Assembly (NCBI GenBank): GCA_947652615.1
Contig: CANTDX010000016.1
Span: 1-59,356, forward strand
Direction: 5' to 3'
DNA from: an uncultured Dorea sp.
Lineage (GTDB): Bacteria > Bacillota > Clostridia > Lachnospirales > Lachnospiraceae
Length of the DNA stretch: 59,356 nt
How positions within the stretch are numbered: position 1 is the stretch's first letter; every line of letters starts with the position of its first letter. Below, piece after piece: positions 1 to 8,517 of the stretch. Both the position numbers and the translations under genes were made by a program. The notes beneath the pieces were generated by a model. The model had not been told where the DNA came from, made no database searches, and saw nothing but the letters and a program-made list of their open reading frames with translations.

Positions 1-254
1 CAAAGCAGTCTGTTATGAGAGCTCTCACATCTTCTTATGCAGGAAGAAAGCAGCGCAAGCGCCAGATGCGTCAGCTCTGGATCGCACGTATCAACGCAGC
101 TGCAAGGATGAACGGTTTGTCATACAGTAAGTTCATGCATGGTTTAAAGCTTGCGGATGTTGATATGAACAGGAAGATGTTAGCTGAGATGGCAGTGAAC
201 GACGCAGCCGGATTTGCTACTCTTGCAGAGACAGCGAAGTCAAAATTAGCATAA
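1..254 (+). CDS. rplT: 50S ribosomal protein L20, C-terminal part (truncated by window edge)
   Basis: The frame is open from the left edge, with no start inside the window, so this is the last ~84 residues of a ~118-residue protein. The segment [20 protein letters not shown] is the conserved L20 signature. L20 binds 23S rRNA and is needed early in 50S assembly; in Firmicutes it normally closes an infC-rpmI-rplT operon. A strong terminator follows within 20 bp, consistent with an operon end. Confidence 0.96.
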   Translation, partial: KQSVMRALTSSYAGRKQRKRQMRQLWIARINAAARMNGLSYSKFMHGLKLADVDMNRKMLAEMAVNDAAGFATLAETAKSKLA

Positions 255-261
255 TGGAATA

Positions 262-294
262 TATGCCCCGGCCGAACCAGCCGGGGTATATTTT
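262..294 (+). terminator. rho-independent terminator after rplT
   Basis: A seven-base GC stem, CCCCGGC (66-72 past base 200) with GCCGGGG (280-286), is extended by A/T pairs and followed by TATATTTT. It closes the rplT operon. Confidence 0.85.
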
Positions 295-306
295 GCAGAA
301 ATAGAA

Positions 307-342
307 AGACCATCGGGAACCCCTTTCCTGATGGTCTGTTTT
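307..342. terminator. bidirectional hairpin terminator
   Basis: AGACCATC (307-314) pairs with GATGGTCT (330-337) and the inner part continues with one mismatch. GTTTTCT follows on the plus strand and TTTCTAT on the minus strand. It sits 14 bp past the stop of the minus-strand gene ending at 356, so it probably mainly terminates that gene. Confidence 0.7.
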
Positions 343-355
343 CTATATCGGATTC

Positions 356-781
356 TTATCTGGCCAACTGTCCGCGGAATAAAGCTTCCAGGAATCTTGT
401 ATTGTCAGCGTGAAGATCATGCGCCGGAATACGGAACTTCCTGCCGTTCTCTGCATGAACGGTATAGCTCTTGACCGCCTTATAGGTTCCAAGTACCTCT
501 GACAAGTATTCTGGATTGAGCTGTTCGATCTCGGAATGAGCGATCTCCTTCTCCGGAAGTATAAGCCACTTGCGGGTGATGGAGGTATCTGTGATCTGGA
601 AGCGGATACAGGAGCGGAGCAGTCCGTACAGTAATACCAACAGCATACCTCCTGTGAAGCAGCGCCCTGTCCAGGTCATCTCGCCGGAAATCTCGCATCC
701 GATACACGGAATCAGAAACAAAACGAAGCACACTGTAAAAAACATCGTATTCCATATTCTATAACCAATCGTAAACTTCAT
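356..781 (-). CDS. small membrane protein with PH-like C-terminal half, unknown function
   Basis: The protein has 141 residues. Two hydrophobic segments (about residues 8-30 and 42-58) are followed by a soluble beta-rich half with a pattern seen in bacterial PH-like (bPH2/YdbT-type) membrane proteins, including an IT-RKWLILPEKEI stretch. The start has an AGAGGTG ribosome binding site seven bases upstream. It is monocistronic and diverges from the LysR gene at 950. No function can be assigned; the PH-like reading rests on hydropathy and strand pattern only. Confidence 0.7.
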   Translation of the reverse strand: MKFTIGYRIWNTMFFTVCFVLFLIPCIGCEISGEMTWTGRCFTGGMLLVLLYGLLRSCIRFQITDTSITRKWLILPEKEIAHSEIEQLNPEYLSEVLGTYKAVKSYTVHAENGRKFRIPAHDLHADNTRFLEALFRGQLAR

Positions 782-949
782 AATAACACCTCTTTCTCTA
801 TGACATCCTCTCTATGACATCTCTTTTTTGTTGATTTTATTATATACAAAAATGTCCAAAAATGGAAATATTGCTTTGGAATCGAAAACCATAACTTTTT
901 GGAATGGATATGTGGTATGATAGAAAGAGAAAAGTATCAGGGAGGAGAT

Positions 950-1807
950 ATGGATACAAAGGATTTTACAATTTTAAAAGTATTGGGGGAGACGGGAAGT
1001 ATCACCCGCGCGGCGGAGCTTCTATTCATGACACAGCCTGCGCTCTCGAAGAGGATCAAGCTTATGGAGGCAGAGTTTGGCAGAGAACTGCTGATCCGTT
1101 CCCATCAGGGGATCCATTTCACACCGGCGGGGGAGAAGGTACTGCAATTCAGTAAAGGGGCGGCGCTTGCGATGGACAAGCTTAAGCAGGAGCTGGATCT
1201 GTCCAAGGGGGAGATTTGCGGGACTTTGCGGGCAGGGTATTCGCTCAGTTACGGGACGTACCGCCTTGCCGGGCAGTTGGCGGAATATTATAGAAGCTAT
1301 CCCAAGGTAAACCTTCAGATCATCATGGATCAGAGCGGACAGCTATACCAGCAGATGCTTGACGGTGCGCTCGATATTGCGATCATCCGCGGCGAGTATA
1401 CATGGGAAAGAGGCCGGTATCTGCTGGCAGAGGAGAAGGTCTATATGGTGTGCAGCAGGGAGAATCAGGACAGAAAGCTGGAGGAATATCCATATATCAG
1501 CCGTGAGACGGATCCGTATCTGTCCGGGCAGCTCCTCAGATGGCTCCGTGAGAAAGAGATCTCTACAGAGTCTTCCAGAATCTGCGTGGATAATATCACG
1601 ACCTGTGAAGAATTGGTAGAATCAGGAGTCGGGTGGGCGATTCTTCCTGAGATCGCGCTGGAGAATTTCTCGGGGGTCAAGAAGCCGCTTGCCTTCAAGA
1701 ACGGGGAGCCGTTCATCAGACGGACCTATGTGTTCTGCCAGAGGGAAGCGCTTAAGCTTCCGCAGGTGGATGCATTTATCAAGGTGATCCGCAAGATGCA
1801 CATATAG
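950..1807 (+). CDS. LysR family transcriptional regulator
   Basis: The product has 285 residues from the ATG at 950, which is preceded by GGGAGGAG. An upstream in-frame ATG at 899 lacks such a site and adds 17 residues foreign to the family. The N-terminal winged helix reads GSITRAAELLFMTQPALSKR, the classic LysR DNA-binding helix, followed by a periplasmic-binding-type effector domain (about residues 90-285). It lies tail-to-tail with the lactate-type permease at 1876, with a shared terminator between them. A link to the permease is only positional; the effector is unknown. Confidence 0.9.
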   Translation: MDTKDFTILKVLGETGSITRAAELLFMTQPALSKRIKLMEAEFGRELLIRSHQGIHFTPAGEKVLQFSKGAALAMDKLKQELDLSKGEICGTLRAGYSLSYGTYRLAGQLAEYYRSYPKVNLQIIMDQSGQLYQQMLDGALDIAIIRGEYTWERGRYLLAEEKVYMVCSRENQDRKLEEYPYISRETDPYLSGQLLRWLREKEISTESSRICVDNITTCEELVESGVGWAILPEIALENFSGVKKPLAFKNGEPFIRRTYVFCQREALKLPQVDAFIKVIRKMHI

Positions 1808-1812
1808 ACGCA

Positions 1813-1856
1813 CAAACAGCCAGAGAGACCGGGGGTATGGTCATTCTGGCTGTTTG
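1813..1856. terminator. bidirectional terminator between LysR gene and permease
   Basis: CAAACAGCCAGA pairs with TCTGGCTGTTTG, with a GACC/GGTC inner stem. T-rich sequence lies on one side and A-rich on the other. It serves the convergent genes ending at 1807 and 1876. Confidence 0.8.
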
Positions 1857-1875
1857 CTGTCAATATTCTAATCTA

Positions 1876-3594
1876 TTACTGCAGCAGTTCCGGCATCGGA
1901 TTGATACCGGCTGCGAGGAAGATACCGACTACAGCGGCAACGACCGCACAGTAGATCATACACGGAACGATATTCGTACGGATCAGCTTGCCTTCATTGC
2001 CGTTGGTTCCCGTGGTCGCACATACAGACACGATATTGTTGACGCAGACCATATTGCCGATGGCGCCGCCGCAGTTCTGCAGAGCCACGATCAATACCTG
2101 TGATAAGCCGACCATCGTTGCCGTCTCAAATTGAAGAGGCGAGAACAGAGTGTTGGATACGGTACAGGAACCGGACATGAACGCTCCAAGCACACCGATC
2201 AGCGGAGCTACGATGAAATACGCGCTCTTGAAGATATTGGCAAGCGCGCTCGCCATTACATAGAGCATACTGCTGTTGGCGAAGGTAAATTCTCCGGAGA
2301 AATCAGCGGACGCGACTGCCGCGCCGATATCTGCGCTGCTTGTATACCGATAGAGCTGTACCATGGCGACGCCGAACAGCAGGGCGATTGCCGCGCCGGA
2401 GATCTGCTTGAAGGAATCCTTCACGGCCGTTACGGCTTCTTCTTTTGTCATCTTATGGATGAAAATGGTGATCAGCGCAATTACAATAAACGGCATGATA
2501 CCTGCGTTCCAGAGGAATTTGAAATCCCAGCTGATGTCTTCAAATCCCAGGATATTCCTGATATGTATGATGAACGGTTCATCGTTTAAGATTGGTTTGA
2601 TCCTGAAGACGGCAACACGTGACAGCACCAGAAATATGCCAATGACTACATAAGGAAGCCATGCCATAACAGCAGACATCCCTTTGCTTTTTACAGATGC
2701 AACTTCCTGAGTCGACATCCAGGACTTGTCGCCCCATTCTTCCATGCCGTCGAAGGTCCATACATCCTTGGGAACCAGGAAACCCTTCTTCACAGCGAAG
2801 ATCAGAATCGGCAGGGAGCCAAGGAAAGCGACCATGGAGGTAAGCTCTGCGCCTGCGAAGAATGCCATGGTAAGATAGATGACGCCAAGCACGCATCCGG
2901 TAAACAGACAGAACGGAATCACCGGCAGTACATCCTTGAAGGATTTTTTCTTGCCGAATACCTTCACCAGCACAGCGACGCCGAGGATGATGATGAAGAA
3001 ACCCCCGATCAGATGAGGGATACAGCTCCATCTTGTCAGCATCGTCAAGAATTTGTCCGGGTCACCGCCAAGGTGTGTCACGGAACTCTCTATGGTCTGT
3101 GCGGCGGTCAGTGTGGGAACACCGACAGGTCCCGGCACAACCGGAGTGGAGTTGTAGATCAGACACACGGCTGCGGCGGCAAGCGGCGGGAAACCAAGGC
3201 TTATAAGGATTGGGGCAGCAAGCGCCGCGGGAGTTCCGAATCCGGCGGTGCCTTCGATGAATCCGGCGAAGATATAGCCGACCAGAATAGCTTGGATACG
3301 CGCGTCTCTGGTAATGTTGGAAAAAATACTATTAATAGAAGCCATAGCTCCGGATTGCTTCAATACGTTCATGAGAAGTATTGCTCCAAAGATGATACAC
3401 AGGGTTTCGAATGCACTTAAGAATCCGGCGATCGTCCTTGCGCCTATCTCCAGGAAACCCATCTTCCAGAGAGTTCCGGATACCAGGCAGGCAATCAGCC
3501 AGGCTGCCGGCAATGCACGTTTTGCCGGCCAATTAAAACCGACCATTGTGACAACAGTAAAAAGAATTGGTACGGCTGCAATTAAAGCATACAT
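1876..3594 (-). CDS. L-lactate permease (LctP) family transporter
   Basis: The protein has 572 residues, close to the usual LctP/GlcA length, and is very hydrophobic with about 13-14 membrane segments. The family glycine-rich region GFIEGTAGFGTPAALAAP is present near residue 115, followed by a proline-rich NSTPVVPGPVGVPT loop. Members carry lactate, glycolate or related 2-hydroxy acids by proton symport. It has a strong TAGGAGG ribosome binding site. It diverges from the TetR-reductase locus at 3935, so it may import a substrate for that locus, but this is inference from position. Confidence 0.88.
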   Translation of the reverse strand: MYALIAAVPILFTVVTMVGFNWPAKRALPAAWLIACLVSGTLWKMGFLEIGARTIAGFLSAFETLCIIFGAILLMNVLKQSGAMASINSIFSNITRDARIQAILVGYIFAGFIEGTAGFGTPAALAAPILISLGFPPLAAAAVCLIYNSTPVVPGPVGVPTLTAAQTIESSVTHLGGDPDKFLTMLTRWSCIPHLIGGFFIIILGVAVLVKVFGKKKSFKDVLPVIPFCLFTGCVLGVIYLTMAFFAGAELTSMVAFLGSLPILIFAVKKGFLVPKDVWTFDGMEEWGDKSWMSTQEVASVKSKGMSAVMAWLPYVVIGIFLVLSRVAVFRIKPILNDEPFIIHIRNILGFEDISWDFKFLWNAGIMPFIVIALITIFIHKMTKEEAVTAVKDSFKQISGAAIALLFGVAMVQLYRYTSSADIGAAVASADFSGEFTFANSSMLYVMASALANIFKSAYFIVAPLIGVLGAFMSGSCTVSNTLFSPLQFETATMVGLSQVLIVALQNCGGAIGNMVCVNNIVSVCATTGTNGNEGKLIRTNIVPCMIYCAVVAAVVGIFLAAGINPMPELLQ

Positions 3595-3934
3595 AACAGT
3601 TCCTCCTAAAATTTGAATTTTATAAAACAGTGATTCTGACTTGTTGATAAAAGTCTAACAAGATTTTAGTTATTTTTCATTTGACAGAAAAATGGGTTGT
3701 TGCAAAATATGGACAGAGATCTGATTGTGTATAAAAATGCCGTATGGAATGAGGAAAAAGAGGTGGGAAAAGTGTTCAATTTTATTACAAATTTAATAAG
3801 TGCACAACATCATGATTTTTTATATTGAATATAGAAAAATCCTATAATATAATGAATTATATACAAAGCAATACAATCAAATGAGAAAGTTTTCGTAAAT
3901 ATGACGGAAACTGCGGAGGGTAAGAGAAGCGCGT
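3595..3934. promoter_or_regulatory. divergent intergenic region between permease and TetR gene
   Basis: This is 340 bp of AT-rich DNA with no gene. It must hold the divergent promoters. CCTATAATATAATG near 3841-3854 gives a good -10 element toward the TetR gene, and TTGACA near 3680 is a possible -35 element without a convincing partner. I see no clear palindromic operator here. Confidence 0.45.
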
Positions 3935-4570
3935 ATGTCAAATAACCGAATTACAAAAGAGGCGCTTGCGAGTGCTTTGAAAAAGCTTTTAGAGCAGCAG
4001 CCATTATCCAAGATTTCTGTGAAATATATCACAGATTACTGTGATATCAGCAGGAATACGTTTTATTATCATTTCAAAGACAAGTATGAGTTGATCAACT
4101 GGATTTTTTATACAGATATGCTGGAGAATGTCAACACGTTTAACGATCCGTCGAAGCTTACAGAGAGTTTTGTGAAGGTATGCAAATGCCTGTATGCGAA
4201 TCGGAAGTTTTATCTGGCGTGTTTCCAGTATATGGGGCAGAATTCATTGTTTGAATATCTGTATGAGATCTACTATGAATTATGGAAGATCAATATCGAT
4301 ATGGGATATTCCGAATGCGGATTCAAGCTGTCGGAGAATGAATTAAGCCTTATGGCGAAGTTGAAGGCTCATGCGTTGGTCGGGATCATCAGAGATTGGG
4401 TGAATGAAGGAATGAGAGACAATTATATGAAATATTTTGAACAGATCCGTGAGATCTTGGATTCTGAGGCGTCGGGGTATTCAATATTGTCGAATCAGCG
4501 GATGATGGAGCAGAGAACCAAAAATTTTGATAAAAATCCAGTTAGAAAGAAGAATTTAAAAGTATGTTAA
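3935..4570 (+). CDS. TetR/AcrR family transcriptional regulator
   Basis: The product has 211 residues. The N-terminal helix-turn-helix (residues 1-60) contains ISVKYITDYCDISRNTFYYH followed by FKDKYELINW, the TetR recognition-helix pattern of the DhaS-like subgroup. The C-terminal ~150 residues are helical and form the likely ligand and dimer domain. Its stop overlaps the start of the short GrdB-like gene at 4564, so the two are translationally coupled. A perfect palindrome at 5600-5624, upstream of the reductase operon, is a plausible operator. The ligand is unknown. Confidence 0.88.
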   Translation: MSNNRITKEALASALKKLLEQQPLSKISVKYITDYCDISRNTFYYHFKDKYELINWIFYTDMLENVNTFNDPSKLTESFVKVCKCLYANRKFYLACFQYMGQNSLFEYLYEIYYELWKINIDMGYSECGFKLSENELSLMAKLKAHALVGIIRDWVNEGMRDNYMKYFEQIREILDSEASGYSILSNQRMMEQRTKNFDKNPVRKKNLKVC

Positions 4571-5391
4571 ATCAGACGGATTACATATATTCCAATCCGG
4601 AGAGCAGAAGGAAGGGCAGCGGGAATCTGATTCCGTTCATCAACTATCAGAAACCGGCTCCCGCCAGATGTCTGGATATGCTTCTTGCGAAATACAACGG
4701 GGAGCCGTTCCAGAGCGAGGTCCTTATGGAAGCTATGGATACTGTCCGTATTCCGAATCTGAAGTGTCCGTTGAAGGATGCGGTGATATTAGTGATCACG
4801 GACGGCGGGCTGGTTCCCAAGGGGAATCCGGACCGAATACCATCGACGAATGCCGGCCGCTATGGAGTATATGATATAAGAGGAAAGCTAAGATTAGAAA
4901 AAGAAGAATATGAGGTCTGTCATCAGGGTTATGATAATCGCTATGTTGAGGAAGATCCCAACCGCTTGGTTCCGGTGGATGCTTTGCGGGAACTGGAGAG
5001 ATGCGGGAAGATCGGCAAGCTATATGATAGTTTCATTGCGACAACGGGCGTGATGACATCGGCAGAAAAGAGTATCCGGCTGGGAAGGCGGATCGCTTCT
5101 TATGTTATGGAGAAACAGGTGGATGCCGTGATCATTACCTCGGCATGCGGAACCAGTACCAGATGCGGGGCCTATATAGGGAAGGAACTGGAGTTAAAGG
5201 GGATCCCGGTGGTGCAGGTGACGAACCTGACGCAGATCGCAGTCGATACGGGTATCAGCCGTGTGATAAAGGGAGATAATGTCTGCTATCCTTTTGGGAA
5301 GCCTTCTCTGGCAGGACAGAGAGAATATCTGTACCGCGTGCAGATGGCAGAGGACGCGGTACAGCGCCTACAGGAATATCGGAAGAAATAA
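4564..5391 (+). CDS. short GrdB-like reductase protein with Cys in place of Sec
   Basis: The product has 275 residues and matches only the C-terminal ~60% of the GrdB-like selenoprotein at 7062; both contain TDGGLVPKGNP, YEV-HQGY and DPNRLVPVDA. At the Sec position it has Cys, reading TSACGTSTRCGA where the partner has TST-Sec-GTSSRCG. The N-terminal GrdB domain is absent and the start overlaps the TetR stop by 7 bp. It may be a Cys-type subunit of the same complex, a substrate-binding accessory or a ligand sensor working with the TetR protein. Which of these applies cannot be decided from sequence. Confidence 0.82.
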   Translation: MLNQTDYIYSNPESRRKGSGNLIPFINYQKPAPARCLDMLLAKYNGEPFQSEVLMEAMDTVRIPNLKCPLKDAVILVITDGGLVPKGNPDRIPSTNAGRYGVYDIRGKLRLEKEEYEVCHQGYDNRYVEEDPNRLVPVDALRELERCGKIGKLYDSFIATTGVMTSAEKSIRLGRRIASYVMEKQVDAVIITSACGTSTRCGAYIGKELELKGIPVVQVTNLTQIAVDTGISRVIKGDNVCYPFGKPSLAGQREYLYRVQMAEDAVQRLQEYRKK

Positions 5392-5395
5392 AATC

Positions 5396-5428
5396 GAGGT
5401 TGTTGTTCAAACAGCCTCTTTCTATTTT
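5396..5428 (+). terminator. rho-independent terminator after short grdB-like gene
   Basis: GAGGTTGT (5396-5403) pairs with ACAGCCTC (5411-5418) with one G-T pair. TTTCTATTTT follows. It separates the TetR-grdB' pair from the main reductase operon. Confidence 0.75.
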
Positions 5429-5599
5429 AGTATTTTTCGACAATATCTATAAGTTTTGTATGATTATTGGAAATATTTTGTGCATATTACGCATGTGTAA
5501 TAGAATTAAACAAACAGTTTATTTGTGTGTTGTAACGGATGATGAAGCAAAAGTAAAATAGAATTACAGTAGATTTCTGACAAAATTATAAGTAATACA

Positions 5600-5624
5600 G
5601 AGTATATCCAACTATTATATACTC
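5600..5624. promoter_or_regulatory. palindrome, possible operator of the TetR-family regulator
   Basis: GAGTATAT (5600-5607) and ATATACTC (5617-5624) form a perfect inverted repeat with a 9-bp spacer, about 140 bp upstream of the GrdE-like gene. Size and symmetry suit a dimeric TetR-type repressor. The remaining sequence from 5429 to 5599 is AT-rich and holds no recognisable gene. Confidence 0.45.
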
Positions 5625-5631
5625 ATGGCTG

Positions 5632-5769
5632 ATGGAATCTGCCGTGGGTATCGCGCCGGACGCAGCGGAAAAATTCTTAGTGCGGCTGTGTGCAGCGCAT
5701 TATACGGAACGGCAGATTGATCTGGCGCTCAGTATGACATCTCAGGGAGAAAGGAGAAAGAGGATATGA
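5632..5769 (+). CDS. possible 45-residue leader protein overlapping the grdE-like start
   Basis: An ATG at 5632 opens 45 codons ending in a TGA that overlaps the next gene's start as ATGA. The peptide is helical and charged (EKFLVRLCAAHYTERQIDLA in the middle), and the DNA is much more GC-rich than the flanking spacer, which suggests coding. There is no good ribosome binding site before the ATG. It could be a real coupled small protein or the remnant of a longer gene. Confidence 0.35.
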   Translation: MESAVGIAPDAAEKFLVRLCAAHYTERQIDLALSMTSQGERRKRI

Positions 5770-7049
5770 GTAAGAGGTTACAAATTGATTATGTCCGCGT
5801 GAATAAAGTACAATTTGGCGAGACTACCAATTTGACAGACGGAGTACTGACGGTGAATAAGGAGGAATTGACGGATATGGCCAAGAGCGAGATGTTCGGA
5901 AGTCTCGACATTAAGCTTGCCGTTCCGGGTGAGAGTTGCCGTATCTTAGGGATTCATGACATTATGCAGCCGCGTTGTAAGGCAGATGCGCCTGAGACAT
6001 CCTATCCGGGAATCTGGGGAAAGCTTGCTCCGATGGGGGAGGGGCGCACGGTTGCTTTAAAGGGAGTCGTTGTCTCTGACATTTATTATGCAAAATGTAA
6101 TATCAAATATTATATGGACATGGGAGGTCCATGTGCGAAATATACACATTTCTCCAAACATTATCACATTATTCTTGATGCGGCGCCGGCGGAAGGCGTC
6201 AGTGATGCAAGCTATGCGGAGGCTTTAAAGCATGCGTCCCTGACCATCAACGTATTCCTGGCGAAGCTTGCGATCGAGATGACGCCGGATGAGACGGAAG
6301 AGTTCGAGATGGGTCCGGTAGGTCCGGGACCGGACGGCAAACCGCTTCCGAAGGTAGGATATCTGGTTGTACATATGGCATCCCATGATACCTGGAACTT
6401 CCATTTCTATGGACAGAGCGCGCTGAATTTCCTGCCGATGGTAGTGCAGCCTACAGAGATCCTAGACGGCGCTATGGTATGGCGTTACTGGGAGCCGAAT
6501 TATTATCTGCAGAATGAAGTGTATCTGAAAGAGCTGCTGAAACGCCACGGTAAGGATATTGAGTTCGTGGGTATGGTGATAACGAATAATGTAATGAAGA
6601 TTGACGGTAAGGATACAATGGGTATGATCGCGGCTACACTTCTTAAGGAGACCTTGAAGGCAGACTGTGTCATCGTTAACAAATCCGGTATGGGCCACTG
6701 TCAGCTTGACCAGGCATTGGCATTTAACTGGGCGGAGAAGATGGGCATGCCTTGTGTGATGAATCTGTCAGCGGTATCGAATGATAAGCCGGGTGACATG
6801 CTGGTAATCTCTGACCCGAAGATTGATGCGGTTATCAACAGCGGAAGAAACTATGACTTAGAGCACCCGAAGGTAGACCGCGTGATCGGAGAAGGGACCA
6901 ATGTACCAAGCCTTATGGGATATGATGTACAGGGTCCTTTTACCCACACGACGAACTTCGCTTATCAGGGAATCTGGTCACAGCTTGGTGACTGTTATGT
7001 GACAACAGACGGTGATCTGCCGAATGCTGTGGAGAATACAGGCAAATAA
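5766..7049 (+). CDS. GrdE-like component B subunit lacking the pyruvoyl-forming Asn-Cys site
   Basis: The product has 427 residues and is collinear with the glycine/sarcosine/betaine reductase component B proprotein GrdE. Shared blocks include VQFGETTNLTDGVL, GEGRTVALKG, PTEILDGAM, IEFVGMVITN and a closing DRVIG. Known GrdE proteins self-cleave at Asn-Cys just after the DGAIV block to make a pyruvoyl group. Here residues 234-245 read DGAMVWRYWEPN, with no Asn-Cys, so classical cleavage is not possible there. GGAGAAAGGAG precedes the start, and the Sec-GrdB-like gene follows 12 bp downstream. It is probably the partner subunit of that protein, with altered substrate chemistry. Confidence 0.85.
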   Translation: MSKRLQIDYVRVNKVQFGETTNLTDGVLTVNKEELTDMAKSEMFGSLDIKLAVPGESCRILGIHDIMQPRCKADAPETSYPGIWGKLAPMGEGRTVALKGVVVSDIYYAKCNIKYYMDMGGPCAKYTHFSKHYHIILDAAPAEGVSDASYAEALKHASLTINVFLAKLAIEMTPDETEEFEMGPVGPGPDGKPLPKVGYLVVHMASHDTWNFHFYGQSALNFLPMVVQPTEILDGAMVWRYWEPNYYLQNEVYLKELLKRHGKDIEFVGMVITNNVMKIDGKDTMGMIAATLLKETLKADCVIVNKSGMGHCQLDQALAFNWAEKMGMPCVMNLSAVSNDKPGDMLVISDPKIDAVINSGRNYDLEHPKVDRVIGEGTNVPSLMGYDVQGPFTHTTNFAYQGIWSQLGDCYVTTDGDLPNAVENTGK

Positions 7050-7061
7050 GGAGGAAGAGAC

Positions 7062-8381
7062 ATGGCAGAGAAGATTAGAGTCATACATTATATCAATCAG
7101 TTCTATGCTGGAATGGGCGGAGAAGATACGGCCAGTGTTGGTATTAGTGTGAAGGAAGAGCCGGTTGGGCCTGGTTTGCTGCTTAGGGGCCTGCTTGGCG
7201 ATGATTATGAGATCGCGGCAACGATCATATGCGGCGACAATTATATTGCCGAAAATACAGAGAAAGTATGTAATGAATTCCTTGAGATCATGAAGAAATA
7301 TAACGGCCAGCTATTTATCGCGGGTCCCGGATTCAATGCGGGGCGTTACGGGCTTGGCTGCGGGGCGGCTGCGGCTGCGGTGACGGAGAAGTTAAAACTC
7401 CCGGCAGTGACCGGGCTTTATTCCGAGAATCCCGGAACAGATCTCTACAAAGACCGTGCGTATATCCTGCAGACAGAGAATAATGCCGCCAAGATGCGCA
7501 AGGCCATGAAGGAGATCGCAGCTTTCGCGAAGCGTCTGGCTGAGGGTGAGTTTATCGGCGACGGTAAGAAAGAGGGCTTCCACGGTTCCGGACCGGCGAT
7601 CGATATTGATTATACTATGCCGGCGTCCGCACGAGGGCTGAATATGCTGCTTAATAAGTTCTATCACAGGAACTTCCGTACAGAAGTTATGATGCCGAAC
7701 CACGAGGATATTCCGCTTCCGGTCCTTGAGAAACCGCTTAGCGAGATCCGTCTTGCATTCGTAACGGACGGAGGTCTGGTACCCAAGGGCAATCCGGACA
7801 ATATGGTTCCCACCAACTCCAAGTATTTCAAGAATTACTCCTTTGGAGACGTGGAGAGGCTGGATGCGGCAGATTATGAAGTCAGCCATCAGGGCTATAA
7901 CAATGCGTTTGTCCTGCAGGATCCGAACCGTCTGATCCCTGTGGATGCTGCCGTTGCACTTAAGAAAGAGGGTAAGATCGGGGACGTCCTGACGTCTTAT
8001 TATACCACTGCGGGCGTTATGACGCCTATGGATGTGGGTAAGAAATTCGGTGAAGGAATCGCGCAGGGATTGCTGGATAACCAGGTGGATGCGGCGATCC
8101 TGACCTCCACATGAGGTACCAGTTCTCGCTGCGGTGCAGTGATGGTTAAGGAAATCGAGAGGGCCGGAATCCCGGTGATTCATGTAACGAACCTTACAAA
8201 GATTTCCGAAGGTATCGGTTCACACAGAATCCTTCGCGGCAACAGTGTACTCCATGTATTTGGCAACCCGTCTCTTCCGGCAGAACAGGAAGTGAAGTTC
8301 CGTAAAGGGCTGGTAGAAGAGGCGCTTAAGATGCTGACTGAGGCTCCCGAGGAAGGACAGCATGCATTAATCCATGAGTAA
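7062..8381 (+). CDS. GrdB-like reductase selenoprotein (Sec351)
   Basis: The gene spans an in-frame TGA at 8112-8114; the full product has 439 residues, the normal GrdB length. GrdB landmarks are HYINQFYAGMGGED at the N-terminus, GPGFNAGRYGLGCG near 90-110, and the Sec motif TST-U-GTSSRCGA at 348-359. Typical GrdB has Cys three residues after Sec; here it is Ser, with the RCG cysteine kept. The Sec selenol would attack the activated substrate to form a selenoether in component B. No grdA, grdC or grdD is in the window, so the electron donor and acetyl-transfer parts are either elsewhere or not used. Confidence 0.93.
8127..8141 (+). promoter_or_regulatory. SECIS-like hairpin for the GrdB-like UGA
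   Basis: CGCTGC (8127-8132), loop GGT, GCAGTG (8136-8141) start 12 nt after the UGA. A short stem with a GG/GU loop at this distance is the layout bound by SelB. Confidence 0.7.
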
Positions 8382-8409
8382 TAGAAGGGGGATATCCTGA
8401 TAAGATAGG

Positions 8410-8473
8410 CAGTATACCGGTCCGGCAGATTGCGGGAATAAGTTCTCATACAATCTGCAGGGCGGATATACTG
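8410..8473 (+). terminator. long stem-loop between grdB-like and amidohydrolase genes, possible attenuator
   Basis: The outer stem CAGTATACCG / CGGATATACTG (one bulge) encloses a perfect inner stem GCAGATTG / CAATCTGC. TGATTTTGATTT follows. It lies in the 136-bp gap, so it probably ends or dampens transcription after the Sec gene, leaving the M20 gene at lower expression. Confidence 0.55.
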
Positions 8474-8517
8474 TCTGATTTTGATTTACCGGGAAATTGG
8501 ATGGATGAGGATGAAAA

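Noticed and set aside
899..949. Upstream start for the LysR gene
   Set aside because: No ribosome binding site, and the extra residues are foreign to the family; ATG 950 follows GGAGGAG.
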